Source: Bostrychus sinensis (Eukaryota; Chordata; Actinopteri; Gobiiformes; Eleotridae). Taken from it: DNA of 64,000 bases. Shown piece after piece: positions 49,401 through 56,418 of the stretch. The DNA is taken from positions 12,254,288 through 12,318,287 of the forward strand of contig CM036251.1 of assembly GCA_020698575.1 (NCBI GenBank). The letters run 5' to 3'. The notes beneath the pieces are model-generated. The model did no database searches, was not told where the DNA came from, and saw nothing but the letters and a program-made list of their open reading frames with translations. The translations under genes and the position numbers were made by a program. Each line of letters opens with the position of its first letter. Within the stretch, counting starts at the first letter, position 1.

Positions 49401-52400
49401 CAAAGACACAAAGAAGTTAGAGGTCAATGCTCTTCAGTGCTGCCTTGTTTATTTCTTCTCATTCTATAATCTACAGTATAGTCTTAATCCCGACTTCACT
49501 GTGTCACCAGCATTATCTCTGTTCCTCTAATCCCACCTCTGACCCCAAGTGCTTTGAAGACAATGACCTCTTAAAAAGGAACCATGACACTATTTTTGTC
49601 TTGTTTTCTTCTTGTTTTTTTATTTATTTATTTATTTATTGTTAGTGTGCAGTTCAGAGCCGGAGAACATCCAGACAATGCTGAACAACCTGAGCAGCCT
49701 GCTGGTGATGTGGGAGAGACCTAGAGCTGTGTATGATGCCAGCATCGAGAAGTACTCTGTGAATTATTGGCTCGCAGACGCAGACAACCCAACCTCCACT
49801 GAATACCTGACAGATGGAGATCAAGATGTGGTACGGATCAGACAGTAGCGGACAATAAACTCATGAACATACTTTTGGGGCTTCAGTTTAACTACTGAAC
49901 TAGTGAAGAATGTGTGCCTGCATATTGAATATTGCAAAAATGGGAAGCCCTATCCTCTGTGCCCTCTTCGTCCTCTTTCACTACATCCATAAATCTTCTT
50001 TGGCTTTTCCTCTAGGCCTCTAAGCTCTAACCTCTGCATCCTCCTACTTACATATTCACTGTCCTTCCTCTGTACATGTCCAAACTAGGGCTGTGACAAA
50101 ATATTTATTCGGTAATATATCATAATATTTTAGGGCGCAATGCTAATATTTCATTATCGATATTGATACTTTGTGATGTCGTGCATAATAATGTTGCTAC
50201 AGTGCTGCACTGCTTTCAGTCAAATGTAGGCCAAAAGTGGTGAAGTACAGTGCCAGGACTGTAGAGGGCAGCCCTGCACTTCTAAAAAACTAGGTCTGAC
50301 AAACACACTCACACAATTATAAATATCTATAAATAATAAATAAATAAATATTAGACTGACTTATGGTTAATGTATTACTTTTGGAAACAGGAGTTGAGGT
50401 TTTTTGTTTAAGTGTATTAATGAGTGGTGTGCAAACTGATACCAAAGTATTGATATTTTGATACCGGTAATTCAGGTATTGATAACAATCTGAGACTGTT
50501 CTGCTGCTCAAGTGGCATAAGGAGCCATGATATATAACATGTATATAGCCCATTATAATTCACAAAAAGTCAATCAATACAGACAAGAACAAAAAAATAC
50601 AGTGATATATATTTGTTGTGCAATATATTGATAATTGCAATATTGCCATAACGTGATTTTACCTGTATCCTGAGCCATGTATCGCATTTCGTATTGTATC
50701 ATGAGGTACCCTGTGCTTCCCAGCCCTAGTCCAAACGGTCTCAGTCCAGCCTCTCTGACTTTATCTCCAAAACTTCTCACATGAGCCGTCCCTCTGATGT
50801 ACTCATTCCTAAACCATCCAATCTCTGTCCCTGCAGGGTGCCATTTTGAATAATCTGGTCGCAAACACGAGCTACATGGTCCAGGTGGTAGCGGTCTGCA
50901 CCAACGGTCAGTACGGACGAGTGAGTGACGCACTGAAGGCCGTCATACCTGCCGATGACCCCGGTAAGAAACCCATGAGAGGCAGCCGGTAGTTATGAAG
51001 ATAATAACTTAATATTAAGATATTAATAGTTGTCATTAACAATAATCGACATTGGTATCAGAAACAACAAATTTCATATCTAAAATTATGCCACAAAATT
51101 TTCATTATTGACAATACATAGTGTTAATGTAGAAAGTTAAGCTATTTGTTGATTTGTGTATATTAATACCTGTACATTTGAGTTTTTAAGGTTTTTTTAC
51201 TGAACAAAAAAGGCCATTGTTCAAAAACTTTAATGACATAGTAGTGGACATTTTTACGAGTTCATGATTAGTATTTTCTGATGATAGATGTCAAAGTACA
51301 ATGGGCAAAAATATCTGAATGTGAAAAGAACATTCTTATATTTTGTATTTTACATACTGTTTTGTTATTTTTTAAACCTCTTCCTCCATTCATCACCAGC
51401 CATTTTTCCTCACCTTATTTCACTTTTTACCTTCCTCCCATGTATAAGGATGTATGGTCAATTATCTTTGTTGTTATATGCCATTATACATCAGCTTCTC
51501 ACATCTTTCTAAATGTGCTTTCTTTGTATTTCTATAAGATGAAGCCTGGGGTTGTAGGCAGGAGGTCATTTCCTGTGTCACTTCATGTCACACAGAAAGA
51601 CAAAGCTGTCATCTTTGGTTTATTTTGTGGTGTCCGTTCCTTCTGCTTGTCACAGTAAGATAAATGTTTGCATGTGTGCAGCTTTTTGTGCAATTTGGAG
51701 TTGTATAGCAATGACAAATAGACACTTTGTACCTAAACCTTAAACTAAATAAATGCCATGCCATGTTTTAAAGAGGAAATTTTCCTTTCTTCCGTGTTAA
51801 CATGCATAAAAGACAAACAGTAATCACTAGGCCTGCATGATGCTATAGGTAGCTTACGTTTAGCATTTTGCTGATGATTAAGTCCTACAGCTGCATGTTA
51901 GCCTACAGATTATTAGAATATGTTAAATGTAGTGTAAAATGTAATCTTGTACAACTAAATACATAAGTCAAAAATGTATTAACCCAACATTGGTAAATTC
52001 ACCATCATCTTCCCTCAAAATCATTTCATTAAACTTGTAAAACCTCACCTCATGCTTCACAAACCACTCCATGACGTGTGCTTTAGCCACGCTCAGGTAA
52101 GAGCCACACCTGCTGCTGCCCATGTGACCCCCGAACTCCTGTGTGCTGTCAGTCTATGCTCAGCATTTGCAAATAACTGTCTCTGAAGCAAAACATGGGA
52201 GTATGCAAATGATGAAAGTGGATTGTGTATAAAGCGATTAATTGCAAATGCTATTTTTTAAGTTTTTCTTTTGTGATTGTTTGAGGAGATTTCCATGCAT
52301 GAAAGTGCCTATGTTTTTGCATGTGAGTGTGTGGTTATAAAGCTTTTGTTTTCATACACGTCTTTCTCTTCTTGACATTCTTTTCCATTGTCATCCCTTT

Positions 52401-55400
52401 CCACCATCAAAACATTTATTTACGTATTAGTATAATTCAGTTTGATAAAAATGCATTTTTAAACTTTTTCCTCATGTGTTAAAACATGTTTTCATATTGT
52501 TTTTACCTTTTGTGTGGTCAATTTAAGTTCATAGGTTAGACATGGAGCGCAACATTGGTGCTGGAAGTAAATTTTTCATTAATTTTTCCCATAGAATTTT
52601 TTATCTGTATATTAAGAGTATATTAAGAGAATTTTTGATCTGTATATTAAGAATAAAGATTGGCAGAGGCTAGTCAGCTTTGTATATGGGAACTCATGAC
52701 CACAGCACAATTCATTTAGATAAAATAAATATCTTAAACTTGAAAAATCTACCATTCCTTTTTACAAGTTTAAATTTTTTTATTAAAATTAATTGCACTA
52801 TATTCATGAGTTACCCCATAGCTGATTAGTTTCTGCCAAGCTTTTAAACTCTAATACACGCAAGTCTATGGGAAAAATGAATGGGAAATTTACTTCCAGT
52901 TCCAGAGGGGGGCGGGCATTGTTGTGCTCCATGGCTTTCAACATTTAGAGGCGTTACAGTATATGATTGTTTTTACATGATTTAAGTCTCTAATTTTCCA
53001 TTTTTCTTTTTTCAGAAAATACACCGGATTCCACCTTAAATGACTTTGATGAAGATGTAAGGAAACTCTTTTGTTGTATGCCTTTGTATAACTTGTGAGC
53101 AAAGGTTTATTCCTATCTTTGTCACCAACAGGAAAACTACGGACCCTGGAATGAATCCGTCAAAACCAAGGATTATGATATTGCTTTAATTTCCACAAAC
53201 TCTCCAAGCACTACGACCACAGAATCTCCAGGCTTACCTCCACCTGCCTTCAAAACCACAACAGCTCAACCAAGGTGGAGGACTACCACCACCACAGATC
53301 CTCCAACTAAATCCTCCCATTCAATACAGAGCGCCACCAAAAAGACAGCACACCATAGTACAGCCACACAACCACCAGAGGGCACTGTGGCATCAGAAAA
53401 CAGGGGAAGACTTAACTTTGTGCCTGTTTACTCTGCCACAACTACTACAAGGCCTAGAACCACCACCAGGCTCTGGCACTCCACCAGTACAACGGCAGAT
53501 AGCAGCCTTCAAAGTCCAAAACATGTTACAGACAAAGATGGCACTATATTTACTACAACAACTACTGCTTCTTCAGTTTTCACCAGTCCAAAGACTAAAA
53601 ATGGAAAAGATGCATTTGCAATTAGCTCTAACAAATCTAATAATGTATTTAGTACCACAACGACTTCTTCAGTTTACACCAGTCCAAAGACTAAAACTGG
53701 AAAAAGTGGATTTCCACTTGGCACAGAGAAGACCAGTGGATTTAGTACCACAAGGACTTCTTTATTTTTCACCAGTCCGAAGACAAAACATGGGAAAAGT
53801 GGACCTCTCTACACTAGCACTACACAGAGTTCACACAATGCAAGCAAAACAACTAGCTTCAGCAGTACCACCACATCTTCACCCTTCATCAAAGCCGCAA
53901 GTGACCGAGGTCTGCTACATCCCGCAAAAGGCAGCACCAGACGTAACGCAAGTATGTCCTCTACAACTGAAGCTCCTCCCACATCCCACCGAGAAAACTT
54001 CACTACCCCAAATACCTCTTCAACCCAAGTTCCCTCTATCCAACCTTCAACTACACGCCTGCCAAGTGTGTCCACCCCAACGTCTACCTTTAGCATGTCC
54101 ACAGACTTGCAGATTTCACCGTCGCTATCCAATGGTGAGACCCTCTCTGTCCCATACCCTGCCTCCACCCCCTGTCCCGGTGGCGTGCACCCCTCTGCTT
54201 GCCTGCATGACCCTCCTGCTGCTCTCTCCTCTTCCTGGCCTGTGTTGTCTGCCTCCGCCCTGGACACCCAGCATGCCTCTTCCGCACCACTCCCTAGCCA
54301 AGAACCAGCTCCTCCTTCAACCCCTGCGCTTTTTGCCTCCACCTTGCCCCATCCCGCTTACCCCTTGCCCCATTCGGAAACAGATGTTGCCTCTCTTGGT
54401 GTTGGGTTTTCTATTTCTGTGGGTGACCAATCAACATTTAGCCACACTCCTCCTTTACAAGTCGCTTTGGACGTTACCGATACATTCACTATCGAACCAT
54501 CGGAATCTGATTGGTTACCCTCTACAGTGTCTGTTAGCCCTACTCTCCAACCATCAGTCCTCATGTCTAGTGATTTCACTCTTTTTGTTAGCACTCCTGG
54601 CTTGTCCCACTCAGTTGATGATTCAAAATACGCCACCGGCAGCAAAGTAGACTCTTTTCTTCGCGAAGTCAGTGGTGATGGTTTCCCTTTGGTGAGCGAT
54701 GTGGATGCTTTGTGTGATTGTTCATTGGAGCCCTCTGCGTCCACTTCCTGGTTGCATGCTTCTCCCCATTTCCCCCTATCATCGTCAGCTTGGGATAATT
54801 TAGAGGTGTATTCTAGCTCTGGTTTATTGGTAACTTCTGGTGTTGGTCTAAATGGTGTAATGCCTTCTATGTCTGTAGGGGCTTCCATAGACCAATCTTT
54901 ACTCTCACAGAGTCCTATCGTCCCAACACTATCCTCTTCAAACTTTATCCAAGCCAGCAAAAGTGACCTCCCAATTTCTGTTGCAGCCACAGAGTTTGGT
55001 CCTACAGTTCCTGGGTTTTCAGACGGGACTTCAACTCTGCCCTCTTCTCCCACAACACCCCCTTTTACCCCCACCCCAGATGTCCAAACTTTAGACACTA
55101 GCAGTGCATCCGGGTCCGCCGTTTTTCCCGATTCACCTGAAGGCGTAGACCAAGAGTGGGACAGAGTACAAAGTTCAGCCTCTGGAGAAGATATGCTCCC
55201 TTATTCAACCAAAATTAGCATCACGGTCCCGCCATCCACCACTTCTTCTGGGTCAGGTCTGAGTCCAGATGATTTGGAAGACCACTCCTCTGCGTTTTAT
55301 TTTGAAGCCGAAAGTGGAAGCACAGTCGGATCACAAGATACAGGCAGTGCATCAAATCCAACTGTTTCAATGTTGACGACCGTTGACCTGCCCCAAACGC

Positions 55401-55523
55401 TGAGTGGGGAGGAGGAGAGCGGTTCGGGACAAGGGGAAGGCCTGTATGACAATGAGACATCCTCAGACTTCAGTCTCACTGAACGGACCGAGAGGGAGTC
55501 CGAGGAGGAGGAGCCAGTAGCAG
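25405..55523 (+). CDS. ptprz1: Receptor-type tyrosine-protein phosphatase zeta (ptprz1), exons 2-12, partial gene
   Basis: This is a spliced partial gene of eleven exons: 25405-25467, 32545-32724, 37227-37378, 38596-38691, 43735-43801, 43886-44043, 47194-47344, 49646-49830, 50837-50963, 53016-53056, 53132-55523. Every junction is GT-AG and the phases chain without a stop. In the known family this is a type I membrane chondroitin-sulfate proteoglycan of glia and neural progenitors: extracellular CA-like and FN3 domains, a long SG-rich stalk, one transmembrane segment and two cytoplasmic phosphatase domains. Seen here are the CA-like domain, FN3 and stalk. PTPRZ rather than PTPRG is favoured by the LNQKNWAKKYP start of the CA domain, the MTMQQAGYVMLMDYLQNN segment and the giant SG-rich exon, which PTPRG lacks. 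Teleosts can carry a and b duplicates; which one this is cannot be told. Signal-peptide exon 1, the transmembrane segment and phosphatase exons are not seen. Symbol by homology from memory. Confidence 0.93.
26256..26580. mobile_element. hAT MITE (325 bp) with perfect 8-bp target duplication
   Basis: Termini TAGGGCTGGGTACC and GGTACCCAGCCCTA are perfect inverted repeats of 14 bp. The flanks are both GTTATACC (26248-26255 and 26581-26588), a perfect 8-bp duplication. The interior has repeated GATACCAGTACT-type motifs. No transposase; mobilisation in trans by a hAT source is inferred. Confidence 0.95.
28835..29394. mobile_element. TTAA-type MITE, copy B (about 560 bp)
   Basis: It begins TTAAAGGAGCAGTAATATG and ends GCATGATATATCCCCTTTAA. 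It matches the element at 8125-8676 along its whole length, with local differences, and the fragment at 9674. TTAA at both ends fits a TTAA-specific transposase. Three minus-strand ORFs across it are artefacts. Confidence 0.78.
32545..32724 (+). CDS. ptprz1: ptprz1 exon 3: start of carbonic-anhydrase-like domain
   Basis: The 180-nt exon (phase 1 to phase 1) follows GTCTTCCAG and ends ACTG|GTACGA. It begins TLNQKNWAKKYPSC and contains the carbonic-anhydrase signature QSPINIEE, then KLRFEGWD and NDGKT. These match the first CA-like exon of PTPRZ. The QSPINI strand is a structural hallmark of all alpha-CA folds and does not imply activity. The intron before it is about 7.1 kb and the one after about 4.5 kb. 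Confidence 0.93.
33238..33432 (+). repeat. Dispersed repeat, copy 1 of 2 in intron 3
   Basis: Shared with 36723-37024 in the same order: TATTTCATA, CAGCTGATTTATTCA, TAATGCCCAAG, TTTTGGTTCTAAAACC, TTGTTTTGATTTAGACT, TCAAACCAGTAC. Copy 1 lacks about 100 bp present in copy 2. Both are bordered by AAGTAAAAGT/ACTTGAGTA wording, so they are likely parts of one transposon family. Confidence 0.7.
34790..35420 (+). repeat. Degenerate minisatellite of TAGTCCTGGTTTAGACCTGG-type units
   Basis: About 600 bp of short variable units, mostly 12-14 bp, spelling variants of AGTCCTGGATT and TTTAGACCTGG on the plus strand. The array is far from perfect, so it is old. The same vocabulary reappears at 60380-60520 on the same strand and, reverse-complemented, at 43425-43520. 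Confidence 0.85.
36723..37024 (+). repeat. Dispersed repeat, copy 2 of 2 in intron 3
   Basis: This is the longer copy of the repeat at 33238-33432. Between the shared blocks it carries an extra stretch with CAATCAGAAAAGCGG. Flanking wording CAGTAGTGGAAAGTAG (36474) and TATTTCTTCCACCTCTG (37129) forms an imperfect inverted pair that may be the ends of the full element. Confidence 0.65.
37227..37378 (+). CDS. ptprz1: ptprz1 exon 4: CA-like core with degenerate zinc site
   Basis: The 152-nt exon follows TTTGTTTCAG and ends TTAGAG|GTAAGA, phase 1 to 0. It encodes SGGG, then ITFHWGRCN and SDGSEHSLDG. In active alpha-CAs the equivalent stretch is FHFHWG with two zinc-binding histidines. Here the first is Thr and only the second His remains. 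SDGSEHS matches the conserved GSEH segment. This is the same loss known for PTPRZ and PTPRG CA-like domains, which bind ligands and are not enzymes. Confidence 0.93.
37379..38595 (+). other. ptprz1: ptprz1 intron 4 (1.2 kb)
   Basis: Donor GTAAGA and acceptor TTCTCCTCCAG. There is a weak internal duplication: a CCTTTGTTTTCATATNCACTG block occurs near 38107 and again near 38417. No transposon ends or exon were recognised. Confidence 0.75.
38596..38691 (+). CDS. ptprz1: ptprz1 exon 5: CA-like domain
   Basis: The exon is 96 nt, 32 codons, phase 0 to 0, between TCCTCCAG and GAG|GTGCGT. It encodes MQIYCFDPDRFDSVDEA and ends ITALAVLFE. The second strand corresponds to the ELHLVHW strand of active CAs, which bears the third zinc histidine. 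Here that position is Ala, so two of the three zinc ligands are gone. A forward ATG opens the exon but it is an internal codon. Confidence 0.92.
39078..39400. mobile_element. Palindromic MITE-like element
   Basis: Arms include ACAGCCAACCGACTATCC with CATTGTTCAGAAAA on the left and its inverse ending GGATAGTGAGTTGGCTGT on the right. Complementarity continues outward through TTCAAATTTTATG/AAATTAAAATTT and TTTTCAACA...TATTTTTT against its inverse. The loop is about 60 bp of AT-rich sequence. No ORF. The outer ends are approximate. Confidence 0.7.
40436..40790 (-). repeat. tRNA-like SINE, minus strand, near full length
   Basis: This is a second copy of the repeat at 4821-5072: CTTCCAATGCACCTGGGGCA, GCTGGAGGATTAGCCTG, GAACATGTAAACTCCACTCA, AACTCAGGACCTTCTTGCTG and CCACAGTACCGCC. 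Read in reverse the last parts give an A- and B-box-like head. The left end ACAGACTTTATTGTCCCTGT is the SINE or retroposon tail. Confidence 0.75.
41837..42542 (+). mobile_element. 5'-truncated RTE-like LINE with target-site duplication
   Basis: An intact reading frame (from the element's left edge to the stop near 42519) encodes the C-terminal part of a non-LTR retrotransposon protein: the end of the reverse transcriptase (EEFKYLGVLFTSEG, KLSIYRSIYVPTLTYGHELW) followed by RWLGHLFRMPPGRLPGEV and RPRGRPRTCWRDYV. The 3' end reads GCGGAAGAAGATGGATG, the short GATG-type tail typical of RTE-like fish LINEs. Direct repeats AGCATATAAACTT at 41824-41836 and 42543-42555 bracket it. The endonuclease and most of the RT are missing, so this copy is immobile. 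The absence of stops over 660 nt suggests a young insertion. Exact family not certain. Confidence 0.92.
43425..43520 (-). repeat. Reversed patch of the TCCTGGTTTAG minisatellite
   Basis: Contains AAACCAGGACTAAAACAGG, GTCTAACCTAAGTCTAAAC and GAACCAGGTTTATGCC, the complement of the units at 34790-35420. Confidence 0.5.
43735..43801 (+). CDS. ptprz1: ptprz1 exon 6: CA-like domain
   Basis: The 67-nt exon follows CTGTTGACAG and ends TACG|GTGTGT, phase 0 to 1. It encodes TSSEDNMNYASIIDGINSVSRYG, matching human EENLDFKAIIDGVESVSRFG. The junction with exon 5 reads FE-TSSED; as I recall it, human PTPRZ1 has two more residues (V-G) there. The following intron is only 84 bp, so the region 43753-44214 reads open across the intron and can mislead a gene caller into one fused ORF. 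Confidence 0.88.
43802..43885 (+). other. ptprz1: ptprz1 intron 6, 84 bp
   Basis: Donor GTGTGT, pyrimidine-rich body, acceptor TTCTCTCTCCAG. It has no in-frame stop relative to exon 6 and reads through in one frame, which explains the fused ORF at this locus. The CA-like homology is continuous only when it is removed. Confidence 0.88.
43886..44043 (+). CDS. ptprz1: ptprz1 exon 7: CA-like domain C-terminal half
   Basis: The 158-nt exon follows CTCTCTCCAG and ends GAACAG|GTGAAA, phase 1 to 0. It encodes LLPNSTEKYFIYNGSLTTPP followed by CSETVQWIVFKNTVSIS. The GSLTTPPCSE..WIVF block is the strongest carbonic-anhydrase family signature in the gene. Two N-glycosylation sequons are visible, NST and NGS, and both are also present in the human protein. 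Confidence 0.95.
44883..45383. mobile_element. MITE with TAGACC...GGTCTA ends (about 500 bp)
   Basis: Left end TAGACCCTTCTCAGCCA and right end TGACTGAGAACGGTCTA are inverted with few mismatches and flanked by TA on each side, compatible with a Tc1/mariner-type target. Both subterminal regions contain AAAATGGC/GCCATGTTGG-type motifs in opposite orientation. No ORF of note. Confidence 0.7.
46908..47045 (+). repeat. Retroposon tail fragment
   Basis: CAGTTCCAAGCCCAGATAAA, AGGAAGGGCATCTGGTGTAA and TGTGGCAGCCCCGGAGAG follow the order of a very frequent teleost retroposon 3' region. It is diverged and lacks a recognisable head. Confidence 0.6.
47194..47344 (+). CDS. ptprz1: ptprz1 exon 8: end of CA-like domain and linker
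   Basis: The 151-nt exon follows GTGTTACAG and ends CACACCGG|GTGAGT, phase 0 to 1. It encodes LEVFCEVMTMQQAGYVMLMD, LQNNYRDQQ and VFSSYTGTEEVHTP. The human counterpart is nearly identical over VFCEV.TMQQ.GYVMLMDYLQNN, which is specific to PTPRZ and argues against PTPRG. The LQNNYR..Q segment is the last CA-fold element. The remainder is the hinge to the FN3 domain. Confidence 0.95.
47345..49645 (+). other. ptprz1: ptprz1 intron 8 (2.3 kb)
   Basis: Donor GTGAGT; the acceptor is TTAG at the end of a (TTTA)n microsatellite (49618-49640). It contains a SINE 3' fragment (47462-47557) and the left end of a TTAA-type element (TTTAAAGGTCCTATGTTATG at 48203) with no right partner. The GCCCTCTGGTGGCAAAGCTGC wording near 48833 recurs near 49300 as CCCTCTAGTGGCAAAACTGC, so a local duplication or two copies of one repeat are present. 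Confidence 0.78.
47462..47557 (+). repeat. SINE 3'-end fragment, plus strand
   Basis: CACTGTCCAGGTTGTTCCCC, CGCCCATAGTTGCTGGGACA and AGATGAATGAATGA follow the standard 3' body of the SINE seen in better form at 14724-14990. The (GAAT)n end is its usual tail. Confidence 0.65.
49646..49830 (+). CDS. ptprz1: ptprz1 exon 9: first half of fibronectin type III domain
   Basis: The 185-nt exon ends GATGTG|GTACGG, phase 1 to 0. It encodes VCSSEPENIQ, LLVMWERPRAVYDASIEKY and YLTDGDQDV. The Trp of MWERP is the conserved B-strand tryptophan of FN3. The acceptor is unusual: its pyrimidine tract is a (TTTA)n microsatellite running straight into GTTAG. Confidence 0.93.
49831..50836 (+). other. ptprz1: ptprz1 intron 9 (1.0 kb), mostly one hAT element
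   Basis: Donor GTACGG and acceptor CCCTGCAG. Of its 1006 bp, 643 are the hAT element 50086-50728; without it the intron would be about 355 bp. Confidence 0.85.
50086..50728. mobile_element. hAT-type nonautonomous element (643 bp) with perfect 8-bp target duplication
   Basis: Begins TAGGGCTGTGAC and ends TTCCCAGCCCTA. The flanks are both GTCCAAAC (50078-50085 and 50729-50736), a perfect 8-bp duplication. The interior has many GATAC/GTATC and TATTGATA motifs in both orientations. Ends resemble the element at 26256-26580, so the same transposase source may have moved both. Confidence 0.93.
50837..50963 (+). CDS. ptprz1: ptprz1 exon 10: second half of fibronectin type III domain
   Basis: The 127-nt exon follows CCCTGCAG and ends ACCCCG|GTAAGA, phase 0 to 1. 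It encodes GAILNNLVANTSYMVQVVAV, CTNGQYGRVSD and IPADDP. The L..NTSY.V.V.A..NG.YG pattern is the F-G part of an FN3 fold, with one N-glycosylation sequon (NTS). The exon sits about 110 bp to the right of a hAT-type MITE (50086-50728) that fills most of the preceding intron. Confidence 0.93.
50964..53015 (+). other. ptprz1: ptprz1 intron 10 (2.1 kb)
   Basis: Donor GTAAGA and acceptor TTTTTTCAG. It contains a long-terminal-inverted-repeat MITE at 52542-52933. No other feature was recognised. Confidence 0.8.
52542..52933. mobile_element. MITE with long inverted ends (about 390 bp)
   Basis: Left end ATGGAGCGCAACATTGGTGC and right end GGGCATTGTTGTGCTCCAT are inverted; the complementarity continues through GGAAGTAAATTT/AAATTTACTTCC and TTTTTCCCATAG/CTATGGGAAAAA. 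In the middle, ATCTGTATATTAAGA occurs twice about 40 bp apart. The last 80 bp of the intron separate it from exon 11. Confidence 0.8.
53016..53056 (+). CDS. ptprz1: ptprz1 exon 11: short acidic linker
   Basis: The 41-nt exon follows CTTTTTTCAG and ends GAAGAT|GTAAGG, phase 1 to 0. It encodes ENTPDSTLNDFDED, an acidic linker between FN3 and the mucin-like exon. Human exon 11 is equally short and acidic. It was placed by phase, splice sites and position rather than strong sequence similarity. The following intron is only 75 bp. Confidence 0.82.
53057..53131 (+). other. ptprz1: ptprz1 intron 11, 75 bp
   Basis: Donor GTAAGG and acceptor CACCAACAG. It is very short, near the lower limit for vertebrate introns, with a pyrimidine tract TTCCTATCTTTGTCACC. 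Confidence 0.8.
53132..55523 (+). CDS. ptprz1: ptprz1 exon 12: giant Ser/Thr/Pro-rich proteoglycan stalk
   Basis: One open exon of 2392 nt (797 codons plus one base) follows CACCAACAG and ends GTAGCAG|GTAAAA. It corresponds to the large alternatively skipped exon of PTPRZ1 that carries chondroitin sulfate (phosphacan and the long receptor). The first 85 codons precede the first in-frame ATG at 53387, so ATG-based callers lose them. Codons 1-260 are Thr/Ser/Lys-rich with three tandem copies of a 31-32 residue unit built on TSPKTKxGK (tct codons at 53570, 53666, 53759). GAG-type sites include SGSGLSPDD (about 55247) and EEESGSGQGEG (about 55409-55440). Sequons NAS, NFT and NETS are seen. The end, GLYDNETSSDFSLTE, matches human DNETSTDFSF and anchors the homology; the middle is not alignable by eye. 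Confidence 0.9.
53570..53860 (+). repeat. ptprz1: Three tandem coding repeats in exon 12
   Basis: Units of 96 and 93 nt start at 53570, 53666 and 53759. Each encodes S(S/L)xxTSPKTKxGK followed by a variable linker that ends in STTxTS-type residues. Copies stay in frame and differ by substitutions and small in-frame length changes. Confidence 0.85.
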
Positions 55524-55993
55524 GTAAAAACATCTGTCTCCAAATCCATTTAATCCATCTTCAACCAAGGAGTCATCAAGAGTCAGTGGGACAACTTTAC
55601 AGACGACTAATCCACCATCTACCAACAACATCTCATCATTTCTTTTTACTTTTGGGGTGAATTTCTGCATCTTTACTTACAATAACCTCATCCTTCAAAC
55701 TCTCCAACAATGACCCATCTGATAGCTATCCCTTCGTGTTCATGCCTTTTCTTTGCTTTTCTTAAAATAGCTAATTCAGTAATACTTTTTCTTACATTTT
55801 TGTCATCAGTTCTTTTTTGGTTTGCATGACTGGAGTCTGTCGGCGCATGCATCAGACATGAGGTTTCTTTGGGTTGATCACTATTACACTAAACCTTACA
55901 TGATACAAAATTTTGACGATTCTTAAAGGTCCCTATTATGCTATATCAATTCCCAATAGAAGACGTTATTCATGCACGTACATTAATTTAATT

Positions 55994-56418
55994 TAGAAAA
56001 CGCAGGGCACATTGGCAAACTAAGCAGCTGCATAAGGCCCCACATTAGAGGGACCCAAGGCTTATCCATTATTTGCTTATTTGATTAATTTGACAACTTT
56101 ATTTGATTAATATTCTGGTTTTAATATTCTGCTTGAAATTCCTGGTCATTTTTGCTGAGGGTCTATCTGAAAATGTGGTCTAGTGCTGTCTGTATATTAA
56201 GTCTTGTTTACTTGGGCCCCACTTGCTGAGTTTGCAAATCAAAAATGTCTCTAAGCATTCATCTTCTTAAAAATTAGTCAGTGAATGGTTTATTAAAACG
56301 AAATAAAAATGTTATACTGTAAAATTTAAATGGTCTCAAAAATTACTAAGAGGCTTGTCTCCCAAAGCTGTCCTGCTTAGGACCCCCAAATGTATAGAAC
56401 CAGCACTGCCAATGTGCC
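55994..56418. mobile_element. Probable MITE with GGGCACATTGGCA ends
   Basis: GGGCACATTGGCA at the left and TGCCAATGTGCC at the right form inverted ends about 425 bp apart. The interior has GGCCCCAC and GGACCC motifs. A similar GGGCCC-rich wording occurs at 27650-28010 and 30599-30730. No clear target duplication was seen. Confidence 0.55.

Noticed and set aside
53418..54650. 410-codon + strand ORF overlapping exon 12 in another frame
   Set aside because: Shadow of the Ser/Thr/Pro-rich exon; the true frame is fixed by both splice junctions and the conserved C-terminal end.
54358..55098. 246-codon minus-strand ORF opposite exon 12
   Set aside because: Antisense shadow caused by composition of the coding exon; no domain.
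55920..55950. TTAAAGGTCCCTATTATGC as a TTAA-type element
   Set aside because: Only the left-end motif is present; no right end was found.
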